In this document: positions 45,023 to 52,645 of the stretch, piece by piece | Numbering within the stretch: position 1 is the first letter of the stretch | How the letters are laid out: every line of letters begins with the position of its first letter | Source of the DNA: CAYQDB01 sp964416195 | Lineage (GTDB): Bacteria > Zixibacteria > MSB-5A5 > GN15 > FEB-12 | Direction of reading: 5' to 3' | DNA: 64,000 bases | Assembly (NCBI GenBank): GCA_964416195.1 | Contig: CAYQDB010000005.1 | Coordinates: 1 to 64,000 of the forward strand | The notes under the pieces: model-generated | The model's database searches: none | What the model saw: only the letters and a program-made list of their open reading frames with translations | Told to the model about the DNA's origin: nothing | Translations under genes and position numbers: made by a program

Positions 45023-45077
45023 AGTAGGTCAAAAGCCCTGCCTTTCCTGAGCTTGTCGAAGGGTGCTTTTGACAACT
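45023..45077. repeat. Palindromic repeat just after tRNA-Arg
   Basis: GTCAAAAGC (45028-45036) and GCTTTTGAC (45065-45073) are perfect 9-base arms, extendable outward by AAGT/ACTT. The loop contains CCTGAGC-TT-GTCGAAGG, linking it to the repeat at 3259. Confidence 0.6.
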
Positions 45078-45130
45078 TACGCATCGCGTGCAAATTACAG
45101 TCATAACGGGAGGATTTTCGGCTTCCATTG

Positions 45131-46606
45131 TTACGCATCCATTCCCTCATACCTCTTCACCCATCTGGCGTACAGCAGCATCCCAACCGCTGAAATCAAG
45201 CCGATCGCGGCAAACTGGTACCATAGCTTGTAAGGATGATAGACCGACCAGAGCATATTGGTAGCGTCAGCGGCGTTCATGCCGGTGACTTCCATCAGCT
45301 TGTTCATCGCCTCTGTGCGCGAGACATCGACAATGTTGAAATGGTTAGCCAGGTAATCCAGGGCCAGGTTGGCCTTATCTCCCATCCGGTCATACACCTG
45401 CCCTCCCAGCAAAGAGCCATAGCCCCATCCAACCGCCACCGGCACATTGGCATATCCCATGTAGAGACCCTTCTGACCGTCGGGAGCGATAACGCCGAGA
45501 TATTCGTTCATCTTGGGCGAAGATAACATCTCACCAACGGAAAAGATCAAGATCCCCAGCAGGCAGAAATACCCCGAAGTAGTGAACCCGGCCAGCACAA
45601 GCCCTACCGAGGCAATAGTGATCCCCAGACAGATAGAGTGAACCCGCCGTATCCGAGCCACTAACCAAGAGATAAACACGACAGCGACAATGATCAGCCC
45701 TGGGTTGGCGTTGATCATCCACTCCTGCGAGAGCTGTGGACCACGCGTGGAGTTAAGCTGGAGCATGAAATCCGGCAGATGTAGGTCGGCAACTATCTTA
45801 GAGCTGTCAATCCAATCGACAATGAAATTTGGCAGCATGTCGAAAAGCTGCATGAACATCAGCCAGAAGCCCGACATGATGGCAATGAACACAACTAACC
45901 GTAGGTTCATGAAATTCCTTGCGGTGATTTTCAAGATGTGCAGTGGCCCTCCCGACTGCTCTCCTCCCGCAGGAACCTCCTTATAGGTCAACAGCATCAA
46001 AAAGTTAAACGAGACGATCACAGCGCATCCATAAAAGACCGTTGGCCATGACCAGCCGTAAAGAAAATGGGCCAGCGGCGGACCTAGAAAGCCGCCGACA
46101 TTGACCAGCATGTAAAATGTCCCCCAACCAACCGACGAGTTCTTCTTCGAAAGAGACTGACACATCGTCCCCTGCACACCCGGCTTGAATATCGCTGTCC
46201 CAAAGGCCAGTACACAGCAGCCGAAAAGAAAGGGCCAAAACTCCCGCTGGGTGGCCATGAGAATATAACCTGTTGCTTTGACAGCGATCGAGAAAGCGAT
46301 AGTCTTCTTGAAGCCGTAACGGTCGGCAAATCCGCCAGAGAACATCGGCGTCAACGACTGCACTACCGCCCACCAGAGAAATATGATCCCCTTATCGACC
46401 TGGGTGAAATGAAGCCCTCCCACTTCATCCGCCTGGGCGATATAAATCGGGATTACCACCCGAACGCCATAGTACGCCAGACGTTCCAACATCTCCATGA
46501 TGTTGACCATCCAGTAAGGACGCGGAAGTGAGGACAGTTGCGCCAGGAGGCTTGGTTTGTGTTCGCCACCCGCCGATTCTGCCGCCTCAGGTGAAGATAC
46601 CGACAT
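45131..46606 (-). CDS. POT-family (MFS) proton-dependent oligopeptide transporter
   Basis: About 491 residues with 12 or more membrane segments. The POT signature ExxERxxYYG is present as EMLERLAYYG at the start of the first segment, and GGFADRYGFKKTI is the MFS loop between segments 2 and 3. Family role: uptake of di- and tripeptides with protons. ATG 46606 (MSVSSPEA) is preferred over a GTG 12 codons upstream, but the ribosome-binding site is weak for both. The long loop before the second half and the C-terminal region are normal in size. It stands alone, divergent from the DNA methyltransferase. Confidence 0.87.
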   Translation of the reverse strand: MSVSSPEAAESAGGEHKPSLLAQLSSLPRPYWMVNIMEMLERLAYYGVRVVIPIYIAQADEVGGLHFTQVDKGIIFLWWAVVQSLTPMFSGGFADRYGFKKTIAFSIAVKATGYILMATQREFWPFLFGCCVLAFGTAIFKPGVQGTMCQSLSKKNSSVGWGTFYMLVNVGGFLGPPLAHFLYGWSWPTVFYGCAVIVSFNFLMLLTYKEVPAGGEQSGGPLHILKITARNFMNLRLVVFIAIMSGFWLMFMQLFDMLPNFIVDWIDSSKIVADLHLPDFMLQLNSTRGPQLSQEWMINANPGLIIVAVVFISWLVARIRRVHSICLGITIASVGLVLAGFTTSGYFCLLGILIFSVGEMLSSPKMNEYLGVIAPDGQKGLYMGYANVPVAVGWGYGSLLGGQVYDRMGDKANLALDYLANHFNIVDVSRTEAMNKLMEVTGMNAADATNMLWSVYHPYKLWYQFAAIGLISAVGMLLYARWVKRYEGMDA

Positions 46607-46758
46607 ATGTTTGTCCCGGTTTACAGGGTTGACGTGGGACACAATAAAGGGCCGTCCATCGAAAGGGTCAACAGGAAAGGGGGATTATCAACCGTTTCAG
46701 AGACAAGGCCACTTATTTTTGTTGAAGAGACAGAACTGCTCTCTTTTATTTGTCCCAT

Positions 46759-47754
46759 ATGCAAACTGCTCCTTTCCCAAGACTCGATATTGACACTGGC
46801 GAATTCCGCAGCAGCATCCTACCGCACTGCCGCTTGAAACCGGGTGAGGTCTGGCAGGACAAAGTCGCAGGGCATGTTGTCGGCTGTGGGGATGCTACAG
46901 ATTATGGCTTTGTCCGCCGCATTATGGGCCGAGAAAAAGCAAAACTCGCTATACAAGACCCGCCCTATAACCTGGTCATGTTTGAAAAGCAGCCGGTCCA
47001 GCAGTTCATTGCCTGGTGCCGCAAGTGGATCGATAACTGCTATACCGCTCTTGCGGGCGACAGCGCTCTTTACGTCTGGTTAGGCGCCGATCAGAACGAC
47101 CACTTCCAACCGCTGCCGCAGTTTATGACAATGATGACCGGCACGGGATTCAAGTCTCGTTCTCTTATCACCATGCGCAACCAGCGTGGTTACGGCACGC
47201 AGAAAAACTGGATGGCGGTCAGGCAGGAGCTGCTGTATTACACAAAAGGAGCGCCGCATTTCACCGTGCAGTACACCGCAATCCCCAAAATCCTCCGTGG
47301 TTACTACAAGCAGGTAAGGGGGGCCGTTACGGAAAACCTGCAGCGAAGCAAATCGGAGACGATACGACCCGGAAACGTGTGGGTTGATATTCAACAGGTA
47401 TTCTACCGGGTGGAAGAGAATGTAAACGGCTGCTATGGCCAGAAGCCACTAAAGTCCATAGAACGGATTATCCTTGCTTCCTCAGACCAGGGTGATATTG
47501 TTACCGACTTTTTTGCTCACGCTGGAACAACCCTGATTGCCTGTGAGAGAACGGGACGACGCTGCTTTACATTTGACGTCAATCCCATCTTCGCCGAAGT
47601 GACAATCCGCCGCCTGGAGAGGTTTCGTGATACCGACCGAACAGGCTGGCAGGCTGGTAATCCCTTCGAAAGAGAACTGGCGGAGATGGCAGCCCGTGGT
47701 ATTCAAACAGAAATGACAGAAACCAGAAACAGGGCAAATCTGTCTGTGGAATGA
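46759..47754 (+). CDS. DNA methyltransferase, beta class (N6-adenine or N4-cytosine), no cognate endonuclease seen
   Basis: About 331 residues. Motif IV DPPYNL is N-terminal of motif I, which reads FFAHAGTT near residue 255 followed by ACERTGRRCFTFD; this order marks the beta class. The N-terminal region GHVVGCGDATD resembles the start of ParB-linked or phage-type methylases. It methylates adenine N6 or cytosine N4 in a short site that cannot be predicted. Neither neighbour is a restriction enzyme, so it may be a solitary methyltransferase or a phage remnant. Start ATG 46759; no clear ribosome-binding site. Confidence 0.88.
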   Translation: MQTAPFPRLDIDTGEFRSSILPHCRLKPGEVWQDKVAGHVVGCGDATDYGFVRRIMGREKAKLAIQDPPYNLVMFEKQPVQQFIAWCRKWIDNCYTALAGDSALYVWLGADQNDHFQPLPQFMTMMTGTGFKSRSLITMRNQRGYGTQKNWMAVRQELLYYTKGAPHFTVQYTAIPKILRGYYKQVRGAVTENLQRSKSETIRPGNVWVDIQQVFYRVEENVNGCYGQKPLKSIERIILASSDQGDIVTDFFAHAGTTLIACERTGRRCFTFDVNPIFAEVTIRRLERFRDTDRTGWQAGNPFERELAEMAARGIQTEMTETRNRANLSVE

Positions 47755-47781
47755 TTTAGCCTGTTGGGACACCAGGAAGAT

Positions 47782-48273
47782 ATGAAAGAGATTGCAGGCA
47801 AACTCCTAAAGCTGGGCGATAACGTTAGCACTTCTCAAATAGTACCAGAACAGTATCACACCACTGCCAATCCTGCCAGGTTGGCAAAACATCTCCTGGA
47901 AGGATACGCCGACGGCTTCCCGGACAAGATAGACAAAGGCAACGTGTTCGTGGCCGGTGTTGATTTCGGCTGCGGCCCGGCGCCAGTGCCGGCGGTACTG
48001 GCGCTGAGAGCGGCGGGCATCAGTGGCGTCGTTGCGAAGAGCTTTGACCGAGCCTTTTTTCGCACGGCCATGAACCATGGCTTGCTGCCGGTTGTCGCGG
48101 ACATCGTGGGTAATGTAAACGATGGGGATAACATTGAGATCGATCTTGAGCAGGGCAAAATGACTTATCCGGATGGAGAAATACGCTTTCCTCCCTATCC
48201 AGACTTCGTCCGCAGCATTATCGAAACCGGGGATCTAATCGCTGCCGTCAAGAAAGAACTTGGAAAAAAATAG
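47782..48273 (+). CDS. LeuD-like aconitase swivel-domain protein with altered active-site motif
   Basis: About 163 residues from ATG 47782. It aligns along its length with the small subunit of 3-isopropylmalate dehydratase: GDNVSTSQIVPEQYH, KGNVFVAGVDFGCG, GVVAKSFDRAFFRTAMNHGLLPV and GDNIEIDLEQG. In true LeuD the central motif is FGCGSSREH, contacting substrate, and the first is GDNIDTDxI. Here they read FGCGPAPVPA and GDNVSTSQI, so the serines, arginine and the acidic pair are lost. No large subunit (LeuC) is nearby. It is probably not a normal isopropylmalate isomerase; perhaps it has a different substrate or is non-catalytic. Confidence 0.8.
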   Translation: MKEIAGKLLKLGDNVSTSQIVPEQYHTTANPARLAKHLLEGYADGFPDKIDKGNVFVAGVDFGCGPAPVPAVLALRAAGISGVVAKSFDRAFFRTAMNHGLLPVVADIVGNVNDGDNIEIDLEQGKMTYPDGEIRFPPYPDFVRSIIETGDLIAAVKKELGKK

Positions 48274-48294
48274 CCAACAAGCATAAGCTTTTTC

Positions 48295-48403
48295 CCATAG
48301 GAGCCATGGTCAACGATGATGGTTCGTGAGTCAGCAAGCCTGCATACTCGCCCGAACAACGCAAACGGTCCATCGCCTTGGAAAAGGCGGTTGGCTCCTA
48401 TGG
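48295..48403. repeat. Long inverted repeat overlapping the end of the radical SAM gene
   Basis: CCATAGGAGCCA (48295-48306) and TGGCTCCTATGG (48392-48403) are perfect 12-base arms around 85 bases, with an inner hairpin CGCCTT-GGAA-AAGGCG. The right arm supplies the TAG stop of the radical SAM gene. It could also act as a bidirectional transcript end for the two convergent genes. Confidence 0.55.
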
Positions 48404-49324
48404 TTCAAATGGGTGCTCCCGCATGAAATCGGGGCGATAGTGATGGGGACTGGACAGCTCCTGGACAAAGCCTCGATGAAAACCAAGCTTTTCAAATTCT
48501 TTGACAACCTCTTCATATTCGTCCCGCCTCAAGCACCGTCCGAGCGTGGGATGATCGGCAACCGCGGGCGTAGGATAGTACTGCGACATCAAGGAGATAT
48601 ACACGTCAGGTGACAGCTCTTCAGCTATGAAGCGAAGCACCGCTTTGCTGTTTTCAATCTGGCCGGGAAGAACTAGATGGCGGATAATGAGACCTGCCGT
48701 AACGAGACCCTCCTCGTCAAGTTCAATATCCGCCCCCTTCTGGTAATACATCTCTTTGATGGCTTTCTTGGCAACTTCCGGATAATTGGGCGTATCCGAA
48801 TAATCGCGGGCAAGTCTTGCATCCATGTATTTCAGGTCGGGCAAATAGACATCAATGACGTTTCCCAGAGATTGAATGGTCTCGCGTTTATCATATCCAT
48901 TGGTGTTGTATACGAAAACGGGATTTCTTCCCCGCACCTTGAGAGCAGCAATGATTGCCTTCATCTGAGGGAGTACATGAGAGGGTGAAACAAACCCCAC
49001 CGATTTGCAGCCGGCGTCAAGATAGGCCTCAACCCGGTCAACAAGTTGTGATAGTTCCATCTTGTGTTCCGCAATGGGACCACTCGTGCGGCTGATATCG
49101 TAGTTTTGGCAGAAGATGCACTGCATATTGCAACGGGTAAAAAAGATATTGCATATGCCGCGACTACCTGAAATGACCGGCTCCTCACCCCGGTGGGCAC
49201 AAATCGAACCGATAGAAAAACCGACACCCGTCTTGCAGTAACCCAGCTCGTTCGATTCTCGATTGGCATGGCATTCACGGGGACAGCAGATACAGTCCCG
49301 AAGTTCTGCGAACGTTTTGTCCAT
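48398..49324 (-). CDS. Radical SAM protein, PflA/AmmeMemoRadiSam-like
   Basis: About 308 residues from ATG 49324, which follows GAGGAAGG. The radical SAM cluster is CNMQCIFCQN (C-x3-C-x2-C). A cysteine-rich N-terminal stretch, CICCPRECHANR and GYCKTG, is typical of the large PflA-like family whose members often act as activases or modifying enzymes of unknown target. The later text GFVSPSHVLPQM, VYNTNGYD and DLKYMD also fits this family. The substrate is unknown. The upstream space holds a palindromic repeat, and its stop lies within another. Confidence 0.88.
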   Translation of the reverse strand: MDKTFAELRDCICCPRECHANRESNELGYCKTGVGFSIGSICAHRGEEPVISGSRGICNIFFTRCNMQCIFCQNYDISRTSGPIAEHKMELSQLVDRVEAYLDAGCKSVGFVSPSHVLPQMKAIIAALKVRGRNPVFVYNTNGYDKRETIQSLGNVIDVYLPDLKYMDARLARDYSDTPNYPEVAKKAIKEMYYQKGADIELDEEGLVTAGLIIRHLVLPGQIENSKAVLRFIAEELSPDVYISLMSQYYPTPAVADHPTLGRCLRRDEYEEVVKEFEKLGFHRGFVQELSSPHHYRPDFMREHPFEP

Positions 49325-49347
49325 GCCTTCCTCGGAGCATAGCATAG

Positions 49348-49394
49348 TAGGTCGGGTTTGGAATCCGTCGAAGGCGAATGAGAAACCCGACCTA
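49348..49394. repeat. Perfect 12-base inverted repeat between FKBP and radical SAM genes
   Basis: TAGGTCGGGTTT (49348-49359) and AAACCCGACCTA (49383-49394) flank 23 bases. In the radical SAM mRNA it would form a strong hairpin 24 bases before the start codon. Just beyond it, TTGCCGCCCACGAA resembles the reverse complement of the GTGGGCGGCA palindrome family. Confidence 0.6.
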
Positions 49395-49435
49395 TTTATG
49401 TGGCAGCCTCTGGGCATTTGCCGCCCACGAAGCCG

Positions 49436-49927
49436 TTACGGGTTGGCTACCCCTACAAACTCCACCTCGAAATCAAGAGTCGCATTGGGGGGAATAACGC
49501 CGCCTGCACCCCGGGAACCATAGCCAAGCTCCGGCGGGATAATAAGCTCTCGTTTGCCGCCGACTTTCATGCCGACAACTCCTTCATCCCAGCCCTTGAT
49601 GACACGTCCGGCGCCAAGCTGGAACTTGAATGTTTGGTTGCGGTCGTGTGAACTGTCAAACTTCTCTCCACGCTTACCGTCTTCCCACAGCCAGCCGGTA
49701 TAGTGCACTTCCACCGTCATCCCTTTAACAGCTTCCTCGCCTTGCCCGATAACGTGGTCAAGATACCTAAGGCCGATGTCGGTTGTGATCCAGCCGGATT
49801 CGCTTTGTGTCTGCTGCTCAGAAGCACCGTTTTCCACCACCCCTTTCCCCTTGTATGTCTTACCGCATCCTGTAACAAAAACAATAGCAAGAATCATTAT
49901 ACAAATACCAAGCATTGCATTTCTCAT
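49436..49927 (-). CDS. FKBP-type peptidyl-prolyl cis-trans isomerase, lipoprotein
   Basis: A 163-residue lipoprotein. The signal peptide ends in a lipobox FVTGC, with the cysteine at residue 21, followed by a short linker and an FKBP domain (about 55-163): VEVHYTGWL, FDSSHDRNQTFKF, VIKGWDEGVVGMKVGGKRELIIPP, YGSRG and IPPNATLDFEVEF. Active-site aromatics Y, F, W and V-I are in place. It would assist folding of secreted or outer-membrane proteins in the periplasm. It lies 25 bases after purA. Confidence 0.93.
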   Translation of the reverse strand: MRNAMLGICIMILAIVFVTGCGKTYKGKGVVENGASEQQTQSESGWITTDIGLRYLDHVIGQGEEAVKGMTVEVHYTGWLWEDGKRGEKFDSSHDRNQTFKFQLGAGRVIKGWDEGVVGMKVGGKRELIIPPELGYGSRGAGGVIPPNATLDFEVEFVGVANP

Positions 49928-49952
49928 TGCTGTCTCTTCTCCTGATAGGCGT

Positions 49953-51227
49953 TCAAATGAATATTGTTTCCGTGCGTTTGGCTCCGGTCGAAACCAGGCA
50001 GATATCGACTTTCAAGTCACGGGCAATAAAGTTCAAGTAATCTCTGGCCTTCGGAGAAAGATCATCAAAAGCCGTCGTGCCGGTGGTGTCACTTTGCCAG
50101 CCGGGAAGAGTCTGGTAGATCGGTTTGACATGACTTAACCGGGCCAGGTCCAGCGGCACCTGATCAATGACCTCTCCGTCCAGTTCATACGCGGTGCAAA
50201 CTTTGATCTCCTCCATGCTGTCCAGAACATCAAGCTTGGTGACAGCTATAGAATCCACGCCGTTGATGCGCACAGCATGGCGAAGGGGAACCAGGTCCAG
50301 CCAGCCGCAGCGCCGTGGCCGTCCGGTCGAGGCGCCGTATTCATCCCCCTGGGACCGAAGCTGTTCGCCGATATCATCAACCAGCTCTGTCGGAAATGGA
50401 CCGGAGCCGACGCGTGTAGTGTAGGCTTTGATGACACCGATAACCTCATCAATCATTTTGAGGCTTATCCCAAGCCCGGTTAGCGCCCCTCCTACGGTGG
50501 TGTTGGAGGACGTCGCAAACGGATAGGTTCCCAAATCCACGTCAAGCATGCACCCTTGAGCACCTTCATAGAGTATCGTTTTGCCTTCCTCAAAGGCTCG
50601 GTGCAAAGCCTGGGAGACGTCAACAACAAGCGGATAGAACAGCTCAACCAGCTTGAGAAGCTCGTCATACGTGCGGTCGATATCAGCCCGTTCATCCCTT
50701 GACCCCTCGAGATATTTCGCCTTGATCGTCTTCTGGTAAGCGAGCCGCTTTTTCAGCCGCTCCGGTGCAAACAGATCGACTACACGAATGCCATGACGGG
50801 CTACTTTGTCAACATAGGCCGGTCCGATCCCTCTTTTGGTCGTTCCAATATTCGTGGTGCCGCGCCCTTTTTCCTCGACAGCGTCTATCAACTTGTGATA
50901 GGGCAGCACCAGATTGGCAGCCGGTGAAATCCACAGGCGGCCCCTATAGTCGATGCCCTTATCAGTCAAAAAGTCGATCTCCTCTTTGAAAGCGAACGGG
51001 TCCAGGACGACGCCATTGCCGATGTAGCATTCTTTGCCCGGATGCATGATGCCCGAAGGGATTAGATGCAGGATGTATTTCCTATCGTCTATCACAATGG
51101 TATGGCCCGCGTTGGCGCCACCCTGAAAGCGCGCAATGATATCGGCCTTTGCTGCTAAAAGATCAACAATCTTTCCCTTGCCTTCATCCCCCCATTGGCA
51201 CCCCACGACAATTTTATTTTTTTCCAT
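49953..51227 (-). CDS. purA: Adenylosuccinate synthetase
   Basis: A 424-residue enzyme of normal length that joins IMP and aspartate with GTP, first step from IMP to AMP. The GTP loop GCQWGDEGKGK is at the N-terminus, followed by QGGANAGHT, NIGTTKRGIGPAYVDK, YEGAQGCMLDVDLGTYPFATSSN and the C-terminal GASTGRPRRCGWLDL. ATG 51227 is used; another ATG lies three codons upstream. It follows engB and a methyltransferase on the same strand, 129 bases from the latter. Confidence 0.96.
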   Translation of the reverse strand: MEKNKIVVGCQWGDEGKGKIVDLLAAKADIIARFQGGANAGHTIVIDDRKYILHLIPSGIMHPGKECYIGNGVVLDPFAFKEEIDFLTDKGIDYRGRLWISPAANLVLPYHKLIDAVEEKGRGTTNIGTTKRGIGPAYVDKVARHGIRVVDLFAPERLKKRLAYQKTIKAKYLEGSRDERADIDRTYDELLKLVELFYPLVVDVSQALHRAFEEGKTILYEGAQGCMLDVDLGTYPFATSSNTTVGGALTGLGISLKMIDEVIGVIKAYTTRVGSGPFPTELVDDIGEQLRSQGDEYGASTGRPRRCGWLDLVPLRHAVRINGVDSIAVTKLDVLDSMEEIKVCTAYELDGEVIDQVPLDLARLSHVKPIYQTLPGWQSDTTGTTAFDDLSPKARDYLNFIARDLKVDICLVSTGAKRTETIFI

Positions 51228-51356
51228 GCGTATCATGCCCTTATCATTGAGTATTCAATGGACATAGCGTTAGCCTTCTATTCTACCACTTTGGTGTTAT
51301 CAAATTATAAGCCTTATGAGCTGTCTGTACTCCAATTCGATAGTGATTCACAACAC

Positions 51357-51971
51357 TTACTGTTTTTGAGCAATATAGTCTATTTCTGCCCACCCATGTT
51401 TTTTCCCCTCTCTAAAGTGTTCTACCCGCCTTTTTTCCCTACGAATAAGGGTAAAATTACGAAAATATCTGTCCGGTTCCGTGTCTTCATAGAAACTGTG
51501 GAGAATTCTTTCGTTCCCATCCTCTATAATGAACTCACCGGGGCCTTGTTGCTCACCCTGTTCAAAATGCCTATCGTCAACCGAGATAAAGTTAACAAAA
51601 CACAGCCCACCCTTCTTTAGTACCCGTTCTATCTCTTGCATAGAAACAGCAACATCGCTCTTCGTCATATGACAGATTGAATCGATCGAGTAGACAAAGC
51701 TCATTGACTCGTCACCAAATGGCAGGTCGCGCATATCACCTTGTAGTATATCCAACTCCATCCCATGCTCATCGCAAAACTGTTGAGCCAGCCTTAGCTG
51801 TTTGTCGGAAATCTCGACCCCATGTGTGCGGTAGCCGTACTCAAAAAAAAGAGCAAGCGGAGGTTGAGGACCGCCCGCCCCGCAGTCCAAAACCTCTTTA
51901 TCCATGGGACTGGCGTTGCAGTACGACAAGAACGGGTATAGAGGCGCCGGCGCTATGATTGTACCTTTCAT
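51357..51971 (-). CDS. Class I SAM-dependent methyltransferase
   Basis: A 204-residue methyltransferase. Motif I is LDCGAGGPQPPLALFFE (slightly altered from the usual GxGxG), followed by HGVEISDKQL, the motif-IV stretch VYSIDSICHM and KKGGLCFVNF. The type-11 methyltransferase domain covers most of the protein; a short C-terminal extension with charged residues follows. It overlaps engB by 4 bases. Substrate unknown. It shows no special similarity to the tandem paralogues at 35516 and 36288. Confidence 0.85.
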   Translation of the reverse strand: MKGTIIAPAPLYPFLSYCNASPMDKEVLDCGAGGPQPPLALFFEYGYRTHGVEISDKQLRLAQQFCDEHGMELDILQGDMRDLPFGDESMSFVYSIDSICHMTKSDVAVSMQEIERVLKKGGLCFVNFISVDDRHFEQGEQQGPGEFIIEDGNERILHSFYEDTEPDRYFRNFTLIRREKRRVEHFREGKKHGWAEIDYIAQKQ

Positions 51972-52645
51972 CCGATGCCCCCTTTTGACAGTTCGCTTTT
52001 GGTTAATAGGTGTTGTGCAATCAGGCCATGGATAGAACGCAGCAGTTCCCTCTTCCCCAGACCGGTCAGCGCCGAAAACGCGATTGCGTCCACCTCAAGT
52101 TGGGACTGAACTTCCTTCACTTTCCGATTGATTTTATCACGGCTGAGCTTGTCGGATTTGGTTACAACAACCAGCACCGGCAGGCTACGGTCGGCCAGCC
52201 AGGACACAAGCTGCATATCCTTATCGGTTAGATCGCGCCGGCAATCCTGAAGGAGAATCAAGCCGATCAAACGGGGACTACCGGTGAGGTAATCCTCAAT
52301 CAACTGCTGCCAGTTCTCCTTCAGTTTCCTGGCCACCTTGGCATATCCATAACCTGGCAGATCCACAAAATAGAAGCTGTCGTTGATAAGGAAGAAGTTC
52401 ACTGACCGCGTCTTGCCGGGCGTGGCTGAAACCTTGGCTATTTTCTTTCGACCAACCAGACAGTTCAATAACGTGGACTTGCCGACGTTGGAACGGCCCG
52501 CAAAGGCAATCTGCGGACGAATATCGTCTGGCAACTGATCTGCCGTAAAAAACGACCCGGCAAACTCATACGTCACGATTCTTGAAGGTATAGACTTCCC
52601 CATGTAATCGAACTTCTCGCGTGTGACCGCTGCCGGCTGGCTCAT
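51968..52645 (-). CDS. engB: Ribosome biogenesis GTP-binding protein EngB (YihA/YsxC)
   Basis: A 225-residue GTPase. G1 GRSNVGKST, G2 region SATPGKTRSVNFF, G3 DLPGYGYAK, G4 TKSD and G5 SALTGLG are all present. The N-terminal ~25 residues before IVTYEFAGSF are an extension compared with typical 200-residue members. Role: 50S subunit assembly. It overlaps lon by 4 bases, an order (lon-engB) seen in other phyla. The start ATG sits in the lon stop. Confidence 0.95.
   Translation of the reverse strand: MSQPAAVTREKFDYMGKSIPSRIVTYEFAGSFFTADQLPDDIRPQIAFAGRSNVGKSTLLNCLVGRKKIAKVSATPGKTRSVNFFLINDSFYFVDLPGYGYAKVARKLKENWQQLIEDYLTGSPRLIGLILLQDCRRDLTDKDMQLVSWLADRSLPVLVVVTKSDKLSRDKINRKVKEVQSQLEVDAIAFSALTGLGKRELLRSIHGLIAQHLLTKSELSKGGIG

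Noticed and set aside
44927..45130. Integration site of a genomic island at tRNA-Arg
   Set aside because: No integrase, no direct repeat of the tRNA 3' end in the window, and the neighbouring genes look chromosomal.
44959..45150. Minus-strand frame over tRNA-Arg
   Set aside because: It covers the tRNA gene and the palindromic repeat; not a protein gene.
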